Source of the DNA: Lytechinus pictus
Taxonomy: Eukaryota > Echinodermata > Echinoidea > Temnopleuroida > Toxopneustidae
NCBI RefSeq assembly: GCF_037042905.1
Contig: NC_087253.1
Location: 7,700,501-7,764,500, forward strand
Length of the DNA stretch: 64,000 nucleotides
Direction of reading: 5' to 3'
A program made the position numbers and the translations under genes. Numbering within the stretch: the first letter of the stretch is position 1; each line of letters starts with the position of its first letter. A model generated the notes under the pieces. The model saw nothing but the letters and a program-made list of their open reading frames with translations. It was not told where the DNA came from and made no database searches. Positions 1 to 10,399 of this stretch are shown here, one piece after another.

Positions 1-530
1 ATTAAGAGTATACATATCTCACAATAATCATCTAATGCGAGTGCCAAGCGCTAGCTGATTTTGTATACATCTAAACACATGAAGCAAATGTCATTATAAT
101 CGAAGCGCGAGCTGAAAATTTATGAAATTCAGACTTGAAGAGGGGCATTTTTAGGCTTGTTTGTAGGAATTCACTAAGACCATATTTTATCAACATAATC
201 ATGCGAGCGCGAAGCGCGAGCTGAAATTTTTTTATATTCAGATCAGAAAAAGGGACATTTTTAAGGACCGATTTTAAGAATTCATGAAGAGCAGATACCA
301 ATCCAATCCACTAATGCGAACATAAGCATGGACAGGAAATGTTTTACATTAAGACCTTAAAATGGGGCAATCACTTTAAGAAGTCATGAAAAAGTAGCAT
401 ATGTCAGTACATAAAACAATAATAACTCGAAGTGCGAGGAAATATGTTTGGTTTATATTGACTTGAAAACGTGAGGTTTTAGTATAACAGGATTATCTCG
501 TTATACAGACAATTCAAGCACCAGGAACAA
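1..530. repeat. degenerate tandem repeat, ~105-bp unit
   Basis: Four to five diverged copies of a unit begin near 36, 100, 199, 313 and 425. The better copies share the core GAAGCGCGAGCTGAAA, followed by a run like ATTCAGA..GGGACATTTTT and then GAATTCA. Units are about 100-115 bp and drift with distance. Short frames inside are not coding. The left edge may continue outside the window. Confidence 0.55.
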
Positions 531-659
531 TGAAGACATAGGCCTTGAGCAAATTATGTTCATAAAGTTATCAAAAAATGTTTCTTATGTAATGAACAAT
601 AACTTCTCCTTTCCCACTACGTTTCTCTTCCTTTCTCCCTCTTTTTCTCCTTTTCCCCG

Positions 660-690
<31 letters not shown>

Positions 691-745
691 CAGCCGATTG
701 GGGGGGCACGTGCCCCCCCATGCCCCCCCGTAGTTACGTCACTGA
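660..745. repeat. T-tract plus G7-CACGTG-C7 palindrome
   Basis: A run of about 28 T is followed by a G/C palindrome centred on CACGTG near 710. It looks like the GC-rich end of a small transposable element, but no partner end was found. From 746 to about 1100 nothing is recognised. Confidence 0.4.
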
Positions 746-1228
746 CCATGACGATGAATTCGGATAAATGGTAAGTTAATAGCAAAGCGTGGCCAGCAAT
801 TTTCTTCCCCTTAACCTTTAGAGTATTACCTTTGATTTGCCTTGCCTAGCGTACAATGTTTCTTTGTATTGAAATTTTTATGGAAATTATTTTATTCAAT
901 TTGATTGGTTTAAATTCGTCAAGATAACACTTTCTATCACAAAATGTCAGCAAGATATAATCACAATGACAAAAGCAACGACGTTTCTGCCAAAACATAT
1001 TATTATTCCCCACATTCGGTAACTTCGAAGCAGTTAAAATACCCAGTCGAAAATCGCTTTGGGTGTTAAAATGAGGGACTCCTGTGTAATAATAGTATTA
1101 AGTAAAAATTGCCGACCTGGGGCCCGTTGCAAAACAGAGATGCAATCAAGTACAACTTTTTAAAAAAGTCAAACACAACTTTTCACCAATCAGAAGCGTG
1201 CATGGTGGACTTGCGCATGTCTTTCTAA

Positions 1229-1532
1229 CCCTGGAGCCCGTAACAAAAAGTATAGCAATCATCGAAAAACATTCTTTTTTACGATTGATTACATTGACTA
1301 CAGGGGCCGCGGAACGGTTTTCAAAGTGGGGGCTGAGCCAAAAGTGGGGGGCTGACTATGCTAAAAATCACAATCATATGGTAATTTTTACGTTGTTGTA
1401 CACGGTGTTGGAAAAAAGTGGGGGGGGGGGGCTGAAGCCCCCCCCCCCCCCCCCCAGCCCCCCGGTTCCGCGGCCCCTGGACTACAATGTACAGTCAATC
1501 TTTAAACACAAGCGTACAATCTCTAGTTAACC
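1229..1532. mobile_element. GTAACA-type MITE copy split by a nested TIR insert
   Basis: The sequence starts with GAGCCCGTAACAAAAAG and ends around CGTACAATCTCTAGTTAACC. It belongs to a short palindromic family whose better copies here are at 12260-12410 and 50445-50577, with tips like GGGCCCGTAACACAAAG. The middle is interrupted by the insert at 1301-1479. Confidence 0.5.
1301..1479. mobile_element. 179-bp TIR element nested in a MITE
   Basis: The inverted ends read CAGGGGCCGCGGAACGG on the left and the complement of CAGGGGCCGCGGAACCGG on the right. GACTA (GACTACA counting shared bases) is repeated at 1296-1302 and 1480-1486. The interior is G-run then C-run, so the transcript would fold strongly. 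The CAGGG tip resembles hAT-type MITEs, but the direct repeat is 5-7 bp rather than a clean 8 bp. Confidence 0.6.
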
Positions 1533-1847
1533 TTTGTCTCATGGAACGCTGGTATTCTCTTTCAATTAATCTTACAGGTGATACCCTTCGAGGAAGGAAA
1601 TACACTCTAATACCGGAACTGAAACCTTTCAATAAGTTCCGCGTCATTTCACATTGCAAGGTCATTGGGCGGTTTCCATACGATGGAATGTACTATTTTC
1701 ATTGTACTTTTATTACTGCTACTTTGGATTGGTTATTGTTTTTGCGTGACTAAGTTTAGCTTTGAGCTGGTCGATCATTGTATTTTATATCTAACCTCTG
1801 ACATCAATACAATTTGGGTCCCCTGGTCGAGTGGTCTAAGGCGCCTG

Positions 1848-2764
1848 CCTATACATAGCCTCTTGTCGAGGCCCTGGCGGCTGCTTCCCGAGCGAAGCGA
1901 GGGATTGCCTAATTCGCGAAGCGAATTAGGCATGGCGCGAGCCAGGGCCTCTTGACATTTGAGCTGAATTATATATTCATGAGGAACATCTTCCTTATGA
2001 ATATACATGAGTCATGATATTGCCGGTCACCTAGTAAACCAATGAAATGTCAAAGCTGTTTCGTCCGGGGTTCGGAATACTATTGTAGTCCACTATTCTG
2101 CAGGTTATTCATTTAATTGCGGAACACTAAAGGGGATATAACCAGCAAAATGCTACAAGTAGTGGTACTACTAGTACTGGTCGTAACATACCCACCACCG
2201 CCCCGAAACTTCCCGGGAGAGACTGGTCAGCCGCTGGTCAGACTCGAGTCAAGGGGAAGCAACTTCACTCCAGCATTCCCTCACTGCACAGCGGAGATCG
2301 ATAATCGACGCATAGTGAAATCGCATGAAATATTATGCTTTTTTCCATATCCTGTGGGTAGATTTACAAAGCATATCGTCCTTTCAGTGCAGATTTAATT
2401 TCATCGACTTACAAATCCTTAAATCGGTCAATATTAAGCATTTTAGAGGCATATTCAACATGCTCTTTGATATTTCGTCGTCACTCTTCGCCAAGAATCC
2501 ACGGGTCGCCATTCAAGATGAGCTCATGAATATTCAATATGACGTCATAGCGGCCCGCGCTCTCATTGGATAATTTTAACCGACCAGTTCTTGGTCGGAA
2601 TATTGGTAAAAACAATAAAAAACAAAAGAAAGTCGGTGAAATTCGACTCAGGTGTCAAGAGGCCCTGTCTCGCGGCGCTCTGTTTCGCTATATCCCTTGC
2701 TGAGCCATGTTCGCTCGGAAAGCAGCCGACAGGGCCTCGACACTAGGCTATAGGCTATACATGG
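1848..2764. mobile_element. long-TIR (foldback) element, ~0.9 kb
   Basis: The left arm at about 1848-1963 and the right arm at about 2650-2764 are inverted copies. They share GTGTCAAGAGGCCCTG, CAGGGCCTCGACA and GGCTATACATG. The arms diverge in the middle, where the left has a GCGAAGCGAATTAGGC hairpin. Just outside the left arm, 1825-1850 reads like a tRNA A-box (TGGTCGAGTGGTCTAAGGCG), so the element may derive from or sit in a tRNA-like sequence. The interior has no recognisable transposase. Confidence 0.55.
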
Positions 2765-2999
2765 AAAGGCCGGGGCTCCATCCGCGGCCCCGACACCTAT
2801 GACCGTGAGAAAGGCATTCAATCGAAGATGCTCTTTTATCGTGCATTCAAATAAATGGAAATGTTATATACATTATTGGTAATTAGGTGTGCACTTGTTA
2901 AAAAAAAATAATAACACAATGATAAAAAATAATAGAAATACCACTCGTAGCAGCTTACTTTGAATAAATCAAACTATCACTGAAAATTCCGTAAAATTC

Positions 3000-3142
3000 C
3001 AGGGCCCTGTGATCTAAAGGTCAACGATTAATCGCTAATTTGAAAGAACAATTCTGATACGTTCCAAGTCAGTCTACTGAGCAAAATGCGCAAGCAATTT
3101 TATTTAGCAATTAATCGTTAACCTTTATGTTACGGGGGCCCA
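3000..3142. mobile_element. short palindromic MITE (GGGCCC-tipped)
   Basis: An imperfect hairpin of ~143 bp. TTAGCGATTAATCGTTGACC read on one strand matches TTAGCAATTAATCGTTAACC on the other arm, and GGGCCC lies at both tips. It is the same general family as the GTAACACAAAG-tipped copies elsewhere in the window. Confidence 0.55.
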
Positions 3143-3415
3143 GATCTTAAATTTCGATGTTTTTATGTAATGTTTTTTTTTTTAATTACAACATCAACGG
3201 GGAAATGAACAAACTAATATTTTAAACAATGTTTTCGTCATCATAATTTATAATATTGCTATTTCCTTTAAAGAACGTCTCCCTTGTAAAATACATATAT
3301 TAATATGCGTCATGTGATTACGCTCTATATGCGGATTATTGACCCCCCCCCCCCTCAAAAAAATGTATTACGTCATCTGCAGGCCGATTTGCACACAATA
3401 AAACGTTGCTGTTTA

Positions 3416-3419
<4 letters not shown>

Positions 3420-3444
<25 letters not shown>
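3420..3444. repeat. (TA)n microsatellite, Tc1 target
   Basis: About 13 TA units lie directly against the left end of the Tc1-type transposon. They supplied the TA dinucleotide target expected for this superfamily. Confidence 0.8.
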
Positions 3445-3446
<2 letters not shown>

Positions 3447-3639
3447 CTACTCAAAAAAAGTTAAGGACCACTTTTTAATGTGTGTATACAATTTTCAAAC
3501 CGGGTGTTGTATTTCTAGAAATACCCGAATATGGCTGTCTTGAATCTCCTCAAACACCCTGTAACAATTTCACACATGGGTGGTTTCAGTTGTTGCATGA
3601 TGTCTCTCGCATTATTGCATATCCTTAAAAGTGGGCCCA

Positions 3640-4053
3640 TTGTGAAGTGGTACAAATGTGGATTCAAATGCATTTTCTGTCTTTAGTCTCTACAATCAAC
3701 AAATTGCTGACAACAGCAATGCCAAGATACAGCTGTCCAGGATGCCATCAAACACAATTAAATCAATTTCACACATGCAGTTCTTTCATGTCTCTTGCAT
3801 CATTGCAATGTGCCCGTACAAAAGTGGCTTCCAAAGCATTTTCTGTCTTTAGTCTCTACAATCAACAACTTGCTGACAATAGCAATGCCAAGATACAGCT
3901 GTCCAGAATGCCACCAAACACAATGACATCAATTTCACACATGCAGTTCTTTCATGATGTCTCTGGCATCATTGCAGTGGGCCATAAGACAAGTGTCTTC
4001 CAAAGCATTTTCCGTCTTTAGTCTGTACAATCAACAACTTGCCTACAACAGCA
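3640..4053. repeat. ~167-bp direct repeats inside the Tc1 element
   Basis: The string GCATTTTCTGTCTTTAGTC begins at 3670, 3836 and (with one change) 4005, giving periods of 166 and 169 bp. Each copy includes CAACAGCAATGCCAAGA. In the third copy this is the transposase start codon, so the array is a duplication of the leader plus the first codons. Confidence 0.85.
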
Positions 4054-5082
4054 ATGCCAAGACACCACCTAAGTGAAACAGATGTAGCCAGAGCCCTAGG
4101 GATGCTGGAAGCTGGCCTCAGTCAGCGAAGAGTAGCCAGAATGATGGGCGTGTCACACAGTGTCATTAGCAGAGCAAATCAAAGACACCGAGAGACAGGG
4201 CTATACTCCGAGAGACCCCGCAGTGGCCGACCAGTTTCGACAACCCCTAGAGATGATCGCTACTTGACGAATCTCAGCCTCCGCAACCGCTTTCACAGTG
4301 CACGCCGCCTCAACAATGACTTCGCTGCAGCAACTGGAGTGATTGTTTCCACTCAAACAATCCGTAACCGACTTCACAGAGCCAATATGCATGCCAGACG
4401 GCCAGCTCAGTGTGTCCCACTCGCCCCTGCTCACAGAAGAATTCGTCTCAACTGGGCCCGGGAGCATGTCAGATGGACCAGACAGCAATGGCGTAGAGTT
4501 CTGTTCACAGATGAGAGCAGATTTTCCCTTGACCACAATGATGGACGTTCGAGAGTCTGGAGGCGACCAGGAGAGAGATTTGCAGACCCCTGTATTGCAG
4601 AACATGACCGTTATGGGGGAGGCAGCGTCATGGTGTGGGGAGGCATCACCTACGCCAACCGTACTCGTCTCTACGTGGTCCCAGGGGGAGCAATGACAGG
4701 AGTGAGGTACAGGGATGAGGTCCTTGAACCTATAGTGGTGCCATTTGCAGAAAATGTGGGACAAAACATCATTTTCATGGATGACAATGCCCGTGCCCAC
4801 CGAGCTAGGGTGGTGACCGAGTTCCTTGAGGGCCAGGGGATTGAGCGTATGGAGTGGCCAGCGAGGTCCCCGGACTTAAACCCGATAGAGCACGTCTGGG
4901 ACATGATGGGGAGGAGTCTCGAGCAGCTCGAAGCCCATCCACTTGGACTGCAGCAGCTGGGTGTGGCTCTGGAGGCTGCATGGGATGCACTGGACGTCAG
5001 AGACATCAATCGCCTCATCAGCTCCATGAGACAGCGCTGTGAAGCCGTTATTGCTGCAGGAGGTGGTCACACTCGTTACTGA
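4054..5082 (+). CDS. Tc1-type DD34E transposase
   Basis: This 342-aa enzyme would cut and paste the surrounding element by binding its TIRs and inserting at TA. Residues ~5-45 form a helix-turn-helix (SQRRVARMMGVSHSVISR), followed by a GRPVSTTPRDDR hook and a second DNA-binding region. The catalytic triad is visible: D in FTDESRFSL, D in FMDDNARAHRA, and E in SPDLNPIEHVWD, spaced as in DD34E Tc1 enzymes. VMVWGGI is also present. Length equals the usual ~340 aa. I chose ATG 4054 because MPRHHLSETDV begins the family-like sequence; a few codons upstream are open but have no ATG. Ends at TGA 5080-5082 with no frameshift or stop inside. Confidence 0.92.
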   Translation: MPRHHLSETDVARALGMLEAGLSQRRVARMMGVSHSVISRANQRHRETGLYSERPRSGRPVSTTPRDDRYLTNLSLRNRFHSARRLNNDFAAATGVIVSTQTIRNRLHRANMHARRPAQCVPLAPAHRRIRLNWAREHVRWTRQQWRRVLFTDESRFSLDHNDGRSRVWRRPGERFADPCIAEHDRYGGGSVMVWGGITYANRTRLYVVPGGAMTGVRYRDEVLEPIVVPFAENVGQNIIFMDDNARAHRARVVTEFLEGQGIERMEWPARSPDLNPIEHVWDMMGRSLEQLEAHPLGLQQLGVALEAAWDALDVRDINRLISSMRQRCEAVIAAGGGHTRY

Positions 5083-5406
5083 ACTGCCTGAAAGACACTC
5101 AGACATTCGTTTTTACCACTTCATGTCGGTAGCTGATACCCCTCGGGGCCCACTTTTCAGGATGTGCAGTGATGCGATAGACATTGTGCAACAACTGAAA
5201 CCACCCATGCGTGAAATTGATTACAGCGTGTTTGAGGACATTTAGGACAGTTGTACTGAGGTATTTCCAGAAATAAAACACCTTGTATAAAATCTTTATG
5301 TACGTTTTAAAAAGTGGTCCTTAACTTTTTTTGAGTAGTGTATATATACTTCGGGAATACTATCCTTGTATAGAGTGCTCGATGTCCTTCACAGGAAGAG
5401 CTTTGA

Positions 5407-5596
5407 ATAATAAACACAAGTTCACAAGGTTGACTGGAGGTTCATCAAATTTAATTGCAACTCTGAGTTTCACGCAACCTACGTGAGGTGCGATCTTCAG
5501 GCCTGAAGATCGCACCTCACGTAGGTTGCGTGAAACTCAGAGTTGCAATTAAATTTGATGAACCTCCAGTCAACCTTGTGAACTTGTGTTTATTAT
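5407..5596. repeat. perfect 190-bp palindrome, no spacer
   Basis: Two 95-bp arms match base for base around the centre TTCAGG|CCTGAA (between 5501 and 5502). There is no loop at all. The flanks are AT-rich, with a TA run on the right. It could be a foldback element, a recent inverted duplication, or a hairpin-type assembly or sequencing artefact. Confidence 0.95.
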
Positions 5597-5612
5597 ATAT
5601 ATATATATTATA

Positions 5613-5785
5613 CAAATATATCAGGCTTTGAGAATGTATAGTGGGAATTATTTATCCGATGTTGGACTGGCAATTACTATTTTTCCCAAGGGGCGAAGCC
5701 CCGAGGGAAAAATAGTTACATTGCCAGTCCAACCGAGGATTAATAATTCCCACTATGCTTTCGAAAGAAACGCCTGATATATTTG
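5613..5785. mobile_element. foldback MITE, 173 bp
   Basis: The outer arms share CAAATATATCAGGC and its complement. The inner arms share TAGTGGGAATTATT and GTTGGACTGGCAAT. The tip is a GGGGCGAAGCCCC hairpin. Mismatches show that it is older than the perfect palindrome beside it. From 5786 to 6080 nothing is recognised. Confidence 0.8.
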
Positions 5786-6080
5786 TTTTATATCCCTCTT
5801 TAACTTGTGGGCCTATAGTCCTTGCCGATGTTTAACCGATCTAGGCCAAATCTAACGTTGTTGGACCTCGTCCTACTCTAAGCCTGTCGAGATAATGCTA
5901 GACAGTTCCTGGGTAGGCTGCGCGCGGCTTCTACCCGACTGCACTTAATGAGATGTCCGCTGTGCTGCGTTGGCCGTTGCTGCAGTGGCACTCAAAATAA
6001 ATACGCGCAGTCAAAATTTATGCTCTAAAATTTAGTATCGGATCTTGACTCACCTTGTTAGGTATGTTTATTCCATATTA

Positions 6081-7288
6081 AAGGATCCGGCGCTAGTGTA
6101 GTTTCGCACCTCCCCGTTTAATGGTTTTCAAACATGTACAATCTCACCCTAAATAATTCACAACCTAAAATACTTGCATCTGAGCCTCCAAAGTCCAGTA
6201 GAAGTTGAATATTTGCCGTTTTGACACTTTTTTTTACAAAGTTTTACACCTATTTCGGAATCACTCGGTCGATTGAAGCTCAGCGCTGCACATAAGCAGT
6301 CGGTACGCGTACAGTACGTACCACCTAGTGAAGTGCAAGAAGAGCGAGTTTTTCTATGGTATCTTCAAAAATATTTTTTCCCCTCTTTCAGCTTGCACCA
6401 AGTATTACGGTAGTGGTTGTGCAGAGTGGTTGATGTTTTTTGTGTGAAGGTGTGTGTGGGGTGTGCGTGTGTGTGATTGTTTGAATGAAATAAGAAATGT
6501 GAAAAATGTGAATACACGTAGATTTAGCGATGAAATAAGAAATAATAATGTAGAGCCTTCTTTTGAACTCTGAGAGTAATGACATACACGTAATATGATC
6601 ACCTCCCTGCATGTAGTGAGTGTATGCGCATGCAAACAAAAGGATGAAATGTTCATTGCATGTCCCAGGTGGTATGGATGGAGATGGTACGGCGTGTGGA
6701 AAATTGAAAAATGTAATCTACTAGCATGAAATCAACATAGCATACAATCAACATAGCATACAGTTGTAAACTGAAGGAAAGTTCTCTGACCTAGAGTTCA
6801 AAACAAGGCTCTATATTATTATTTCTTATTTCATCGCTAAATCTACGTGTATTCAAATTTTTCACATTTCTTATTTCATTCAAAAAATCACACACACGCA
6901 CACCCCACACACATACCTTCACACAACAAACATCAACCACTCTGCACAACCACTACCGTAATACTTGGTGCAAGCTGAAAGAGGGGGAAAAATCTTTTTG
7001 AAGATACCATAGAAAAACTCGCTCTTCTTGCACTTCACTAGGTGGTACGTACTGTACGCGTACCGACTGCTTATGTGCAGCGCTGAGCTTGATCAAGCGA
7101 CCGAGTGATTCCGAAATAGGTGTAAAACTTTGTAAAAAAAGTGTCAAAACGGCAAATATTCAACTTCTACTGGACTTTGGAGGCTCAGATGCAAGTATTT
7201 TAGGGTGTGAATTATTTAGGGTGAGATTGTACATGTTTGAAAACCATTAAACGGGGAGGTGCGAAACTACACTAGCGTCAAGGATCCT
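6081..7288. mobile_element. 1.2-kb foldback element with ~490-bp arms
   Basis: The left arm (about 6081-6571) and right arm (about 6790-7288) are inverted copies at high identity. They share AGGATCC at the outer ends, GGTACGCGTACAGTACGTACC-like blocks, CACTTCACTAGGTGG, and GT/CA-rich stretches. The loop of ~220 bp (6572-6789) has no gene. Frames in the arms are mirror images of each other and not coding. A transcript would form a long near-perfect dsRNA. Confidence 0.85.
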
Positions 7289-7658
7289 GTATGAATAGCC
7301 TTTGGAATTAGATTTTCTGCATTGTAATCTAGACCCAATTCCACCGTTGTTTTTCAGATTGTCGGTACGGTAATTTGGGCGAGAGCTTGTATTTTACTTT
7401 ATTTACTTTTTGCGAATGATCGATATCTGGGTCAAGTCAGGGAGCATGCGCAATTCAAAGTTGAGAGAAAATATCGAGCATGAGCATGCGCAGTTCTGCC
7501 CATGAAAGTATATCGAAAAATATACGGAGCTACAAGAAAACTATACGGAGCTAATTTCAGCGATGTGTTTTCCTATTGAAATTATACTTTGTCACATGAT
7601 CACGAATTGACCAATCGTTTATCTAGAATACTCATGAATATTCATAAGAGGGATATAA

Positions 7659-7701
<43 letters not shown>

Positions 7702-7739
7702 TAAATGTGTGAAATTATACATGTACAACAGCTTTGGCA
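7289..7739. other. intergenic stretch with (TA)n
   Basis: No gene or clear repeat family at 7289-7655. It contains two GCATGCGCA motifs (7444 and 7483 regions). A (TA)n microsatellite at about 7656-7702 adjoins the next foldback element. Confidence 0.5.
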
Positions 7740-7859
7740 ACTCTTTTATTTAGATATTTTGTGAAAGAAATGGATGAAAAGAACAATGGTAGGCGTAGCT
7801 TCAATGAAGGTTCCCCAGAGATATCTACCCTTTGGAATAATTGGTGATGCCCAAAAAAT

Positions 7860-7930
7860 GTATCTGCCGGGAATCGAACCCGGGTCCCCAGCTTTGAACG
7901 CCGGTGCCTTAACCACTAGACCACAGAGAC
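7860..7930 (-). tRNA. tRNA-like sequence, anticodon UCA (left arm)
   Basis: Read on the minus strand, it folds as a cloverleaf: acceptor GTCTCTG with CAGATAC (one mismatch), D stem GTCT/AGGC with AGTGGTTA loop, anticodon arm CCGGC-GTTCAAA-GCTGG, and T arm CCGGG-TTCGATT-CCCGG. A-box and B-box look intact. Loop position 34-36 reads TCA, which would be an opal-reading anticodon, so this is more likely a tRNA-derived repeat (nearest in style to tRNA-Glu) than a working tRNA. Confidence 0.5.
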
Positions 7931-8904
7931 GGGTTAGTGGCTAGGGCGACCCCGATATGTATAATTTCACACATTTGTATACTTTCTCTCATACGTGTAC
8001 TGTATCATGGACCTATGAAGAGATGGACATTCATCGCTTACCTAATGAATTCACTAACAGGTGACTGTAATTGTCCTCTGAATAACATTCTCTTCGTACT
8101 AGTCTATTTTGGTTCAATGATCGTCACCGTGAGAAGGGACGGAAGCAGTTCGTGACTGGACATTTATATTTCACAAATTATATGCGCAATAGACAACAAA
8201 TCACTTAAATCATGGAAAAATTGATGTGCAGTTCTTTTTTACCTTTGGTAATCCTAGTTCCATATGTTTTATTTGGGAGAAATGTCTGCATATTTTAATA
8301 TAGAGGCAATATTGTGATTGATTGTTCACCATTTGAAATTTAATTTTCCCAAGTTTCTCCATAATATTCCAGATATACGTGGTACATAACATATATAGAT
8401 CGTGTATCTCTCAATGTTATTGAGGTCCTTATGTGTGAGCGGTAGTTAGCGGATCTATGATATCATATTTTATATCATAAAGATCGTCTGCTTCTCAAGT
8501 TTGCCGCTCCAAATATGAAGCATGTTGACTGAAAGGCTCATGCTAAAACAGGGTATCAGCCAACAAAAATCAAGACCGGGTAACTGTTCCGTCTTTTGGC
8601 AATCAGATACGCCTTGGTAGTCATGGTAATTGCTATTGTTACAACACCTGTATGTTCTCATTAAGATGTGCATAACCAAGCGACGGTGACTATCATTGGA
8701 CCAAAGAAATGCTCGCGTTGATAGTCCATCTCATCATAGGTCCATGACTGTATCAAAGCAATAGCTTTGATCCTGCTGAGGCATGGCGGCATGTCATTGT
8801 TCAAAACCCACCTACACCCGACAAAGGAAATTATAATTGGCATAGTGTCGAAAATCTGTCTATCTGATGGTCAACCGGATCGGGGTCGCCCTAGCCACTA
8901 ACCC

Positions 8905-8975
8905 GTCTCTGTGGTCTAGTGGTTAAGGCACCGGCGTTCAAAGCTGGGGGCCCGGGTTCGATTCCCGGCAGATAA
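8905..8975 (+). tRNA. tRNA-like sequence, anticodon UCA (right arm)
   Basis: An inverted partner of the copy at 7860-7930 with the same cloverleaf, differing by GGGGGCCC for GGGGACCC in the variable region and CAGATAA at the acceptor 3' side. Both copies have kept the B-box GGTTCGATTCC and the fold, which suggests recent common origin or arm-to-arm gene conversion. No T-run terminator is directly attached; a T6 run lies about 6 nt after the acceptor. Confidence 0.5.
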
Positions 8976-9085
8976 ATTTTTTCGGCATCACCAATTTTTT
9001 CAAAGGGTAGATAGCTCTGGGGAACCTTGATTTAAGCTACGCCTACCATTGTTCTCTTCATCCATTTCTTTCACAACATATATAT

Positions 9086-10396
9086 ATATATGAACTTTAC
9101 ACTATTAGGCCTATTGTTTAACAGATTAGATTCAGTCAAAATGTATAAGATGATAATTTATTATACTGTACACGTACATATACGCACTCAAACCCCATAA
9201 GCGCGATCTTGTAGTAACCCACTTTACTATTTTATTTTCTTAACAGATTAAACAACCATACTTAATTGATTGAAGATTATAATATCAAACATTGTTTGAA
9301 TTTTAAACAGTTGCGCTTTACATAACTGTGCAGGTTGCCCGTTTGATGCAAATCGCAGTCTCTTCGTCATATGTCAAATCGATTTAGAAAATGTAAGTAA
9401 GATTTAACAGATTTTGTAATAATCAAATCAATTCACATTTCTTCGTCTTTGACATCTGCCTCTGAAAGATACCATGTAATTTGTATGATCCTGTCAAACA
9501 TAAAAAAAAATCTGATAAAATGTAGTCAGGAAACTGAGGATAATACAAACGGCTTTTCATTTCCTACCCATTTTTTTTTTTAAGATTTCTATTTCAATTG
9601 TCACAATGATTTTATCGGCCAATTACTATCGTCACTAGCTTCCTTTGGGATAATGCAATAATGCCGCATAGACTTGATCACAAAATTGAAAACCACCGTC
9701 ATAGTCAAAACGATTATGATGATAATGTATACATTAACTGTACACTACACCAGGGCCATGGGAACAATTTTTTCATTACAAAATGGAAGTCAAATTGGTC
9801 AAAAATTGGTCCAGATAATTTAAAAAGCAAAAAAAATAAATAAAAAATAATTTCACTAAAAAATGAAGTCCACTTTGGTTATATTTTTCGATAAAAAAAT
9901 CCTGGGGTGCTGCCTATGGAAAAAATATACGCAGCACTCCCAAGGAAATTCAGCACCCCCGCTTTCCAGGGCCATGACATACGCACACACACACTCAAAC
10001 CAACAAGCGCGATCACGCACTAACCCACTTTACACCCATCTTGACGCGCCCACGAATACCTTCGCTCCCCACACCACACTCACACACACCCACAATTACA
10101 TCCTCCCTCACACACATATTTATAGATGCTGCCAATCGGGAACTGTAACAGAAACACTCTGTATAAAGCGGGGACACGCATATTGTTTAAGGCATCTATC
10201 TATCCTGTTACGTTTATTATTGTTGTCCAATGAATTGTGGGCAATTTTTCCAAGTATTTTCCAAGGGCCATCTACAGTCGCTTTGCAGCCATTTTTGTTC
10301 TTTATTATTATTATTATTATTAAGAGGACCGACGTCCACATTTTTCGTAAAAGTCACAGTTTCAGTGGAGTGCCACACTAACCCGGTCATAAGTCG
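9086..10396. other. intergenic, no gene recognised
   Basis: AT-rich sequence. A short direct repeat with the shape ACTCAAACC..AAGCGCGATC..TAACCCACTTTAC occurs at about 9185-9230 and 9990-10033. There is a CA-rich patch at 9980-10110. Short frames here lack any domain or splice context. Confidence 0.4.
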
Positions 10397-10399
10397 ATG

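Larger units (their letters stand above)
3445..5340 (+). mobile_element. complete Tc1/mariner transposon (1.9 kb)
   Basis: The inverted ends read (T/C)ACTACTCAAAAAAAG and continue into TTAAGGACCACTTTTTAA, flanked by TA at 3443-3444 and 5341-5342. Similarity between the two ends continues for about 200 bp inward (3445-3650 against 5100-5340), so the TIRs are long. Between the left TIR and the transposase lie about three direct copies of a ~167-bp unit. The frame is uninterrupted, TIR tips match except for one base, and the TA pair is present, so this is a fairly young insertion. Whether it is active cannot be told from sequence alone. Confidence 0.9.
7740..9085. mobile_element. 1.35-kb foldback element carrying tRNA-like arms
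   Basis: The outer arms (about 7755-7960 and 8875-9078) share TGTGAAAGAAATGGATGAA, GGTAGGCGTAGCTT, GGTTCCCCAGAG and a full tRNA-like sequence. Weaker inverted similarity continues inward: CATGGACCTATGA near 8006 against TCATAGGTCCATG near 8735, and CAATGATCGTCACCGT near 8114 against its complement near 8690. The arms thus reach ~420 bp. The middle has no recognisable protein. Confidence 0.8.

Noticed and set aside
4201..4800. 199-codon minus-strand frame opposite the transposase
   Set aside because: Shadow of the Tc1 transposase, no family features.
9863..10381. 172-codon + strand frame
   Set aside because: CA-rich and T-rich low complexity running up to a SINE; no domain or splice context.
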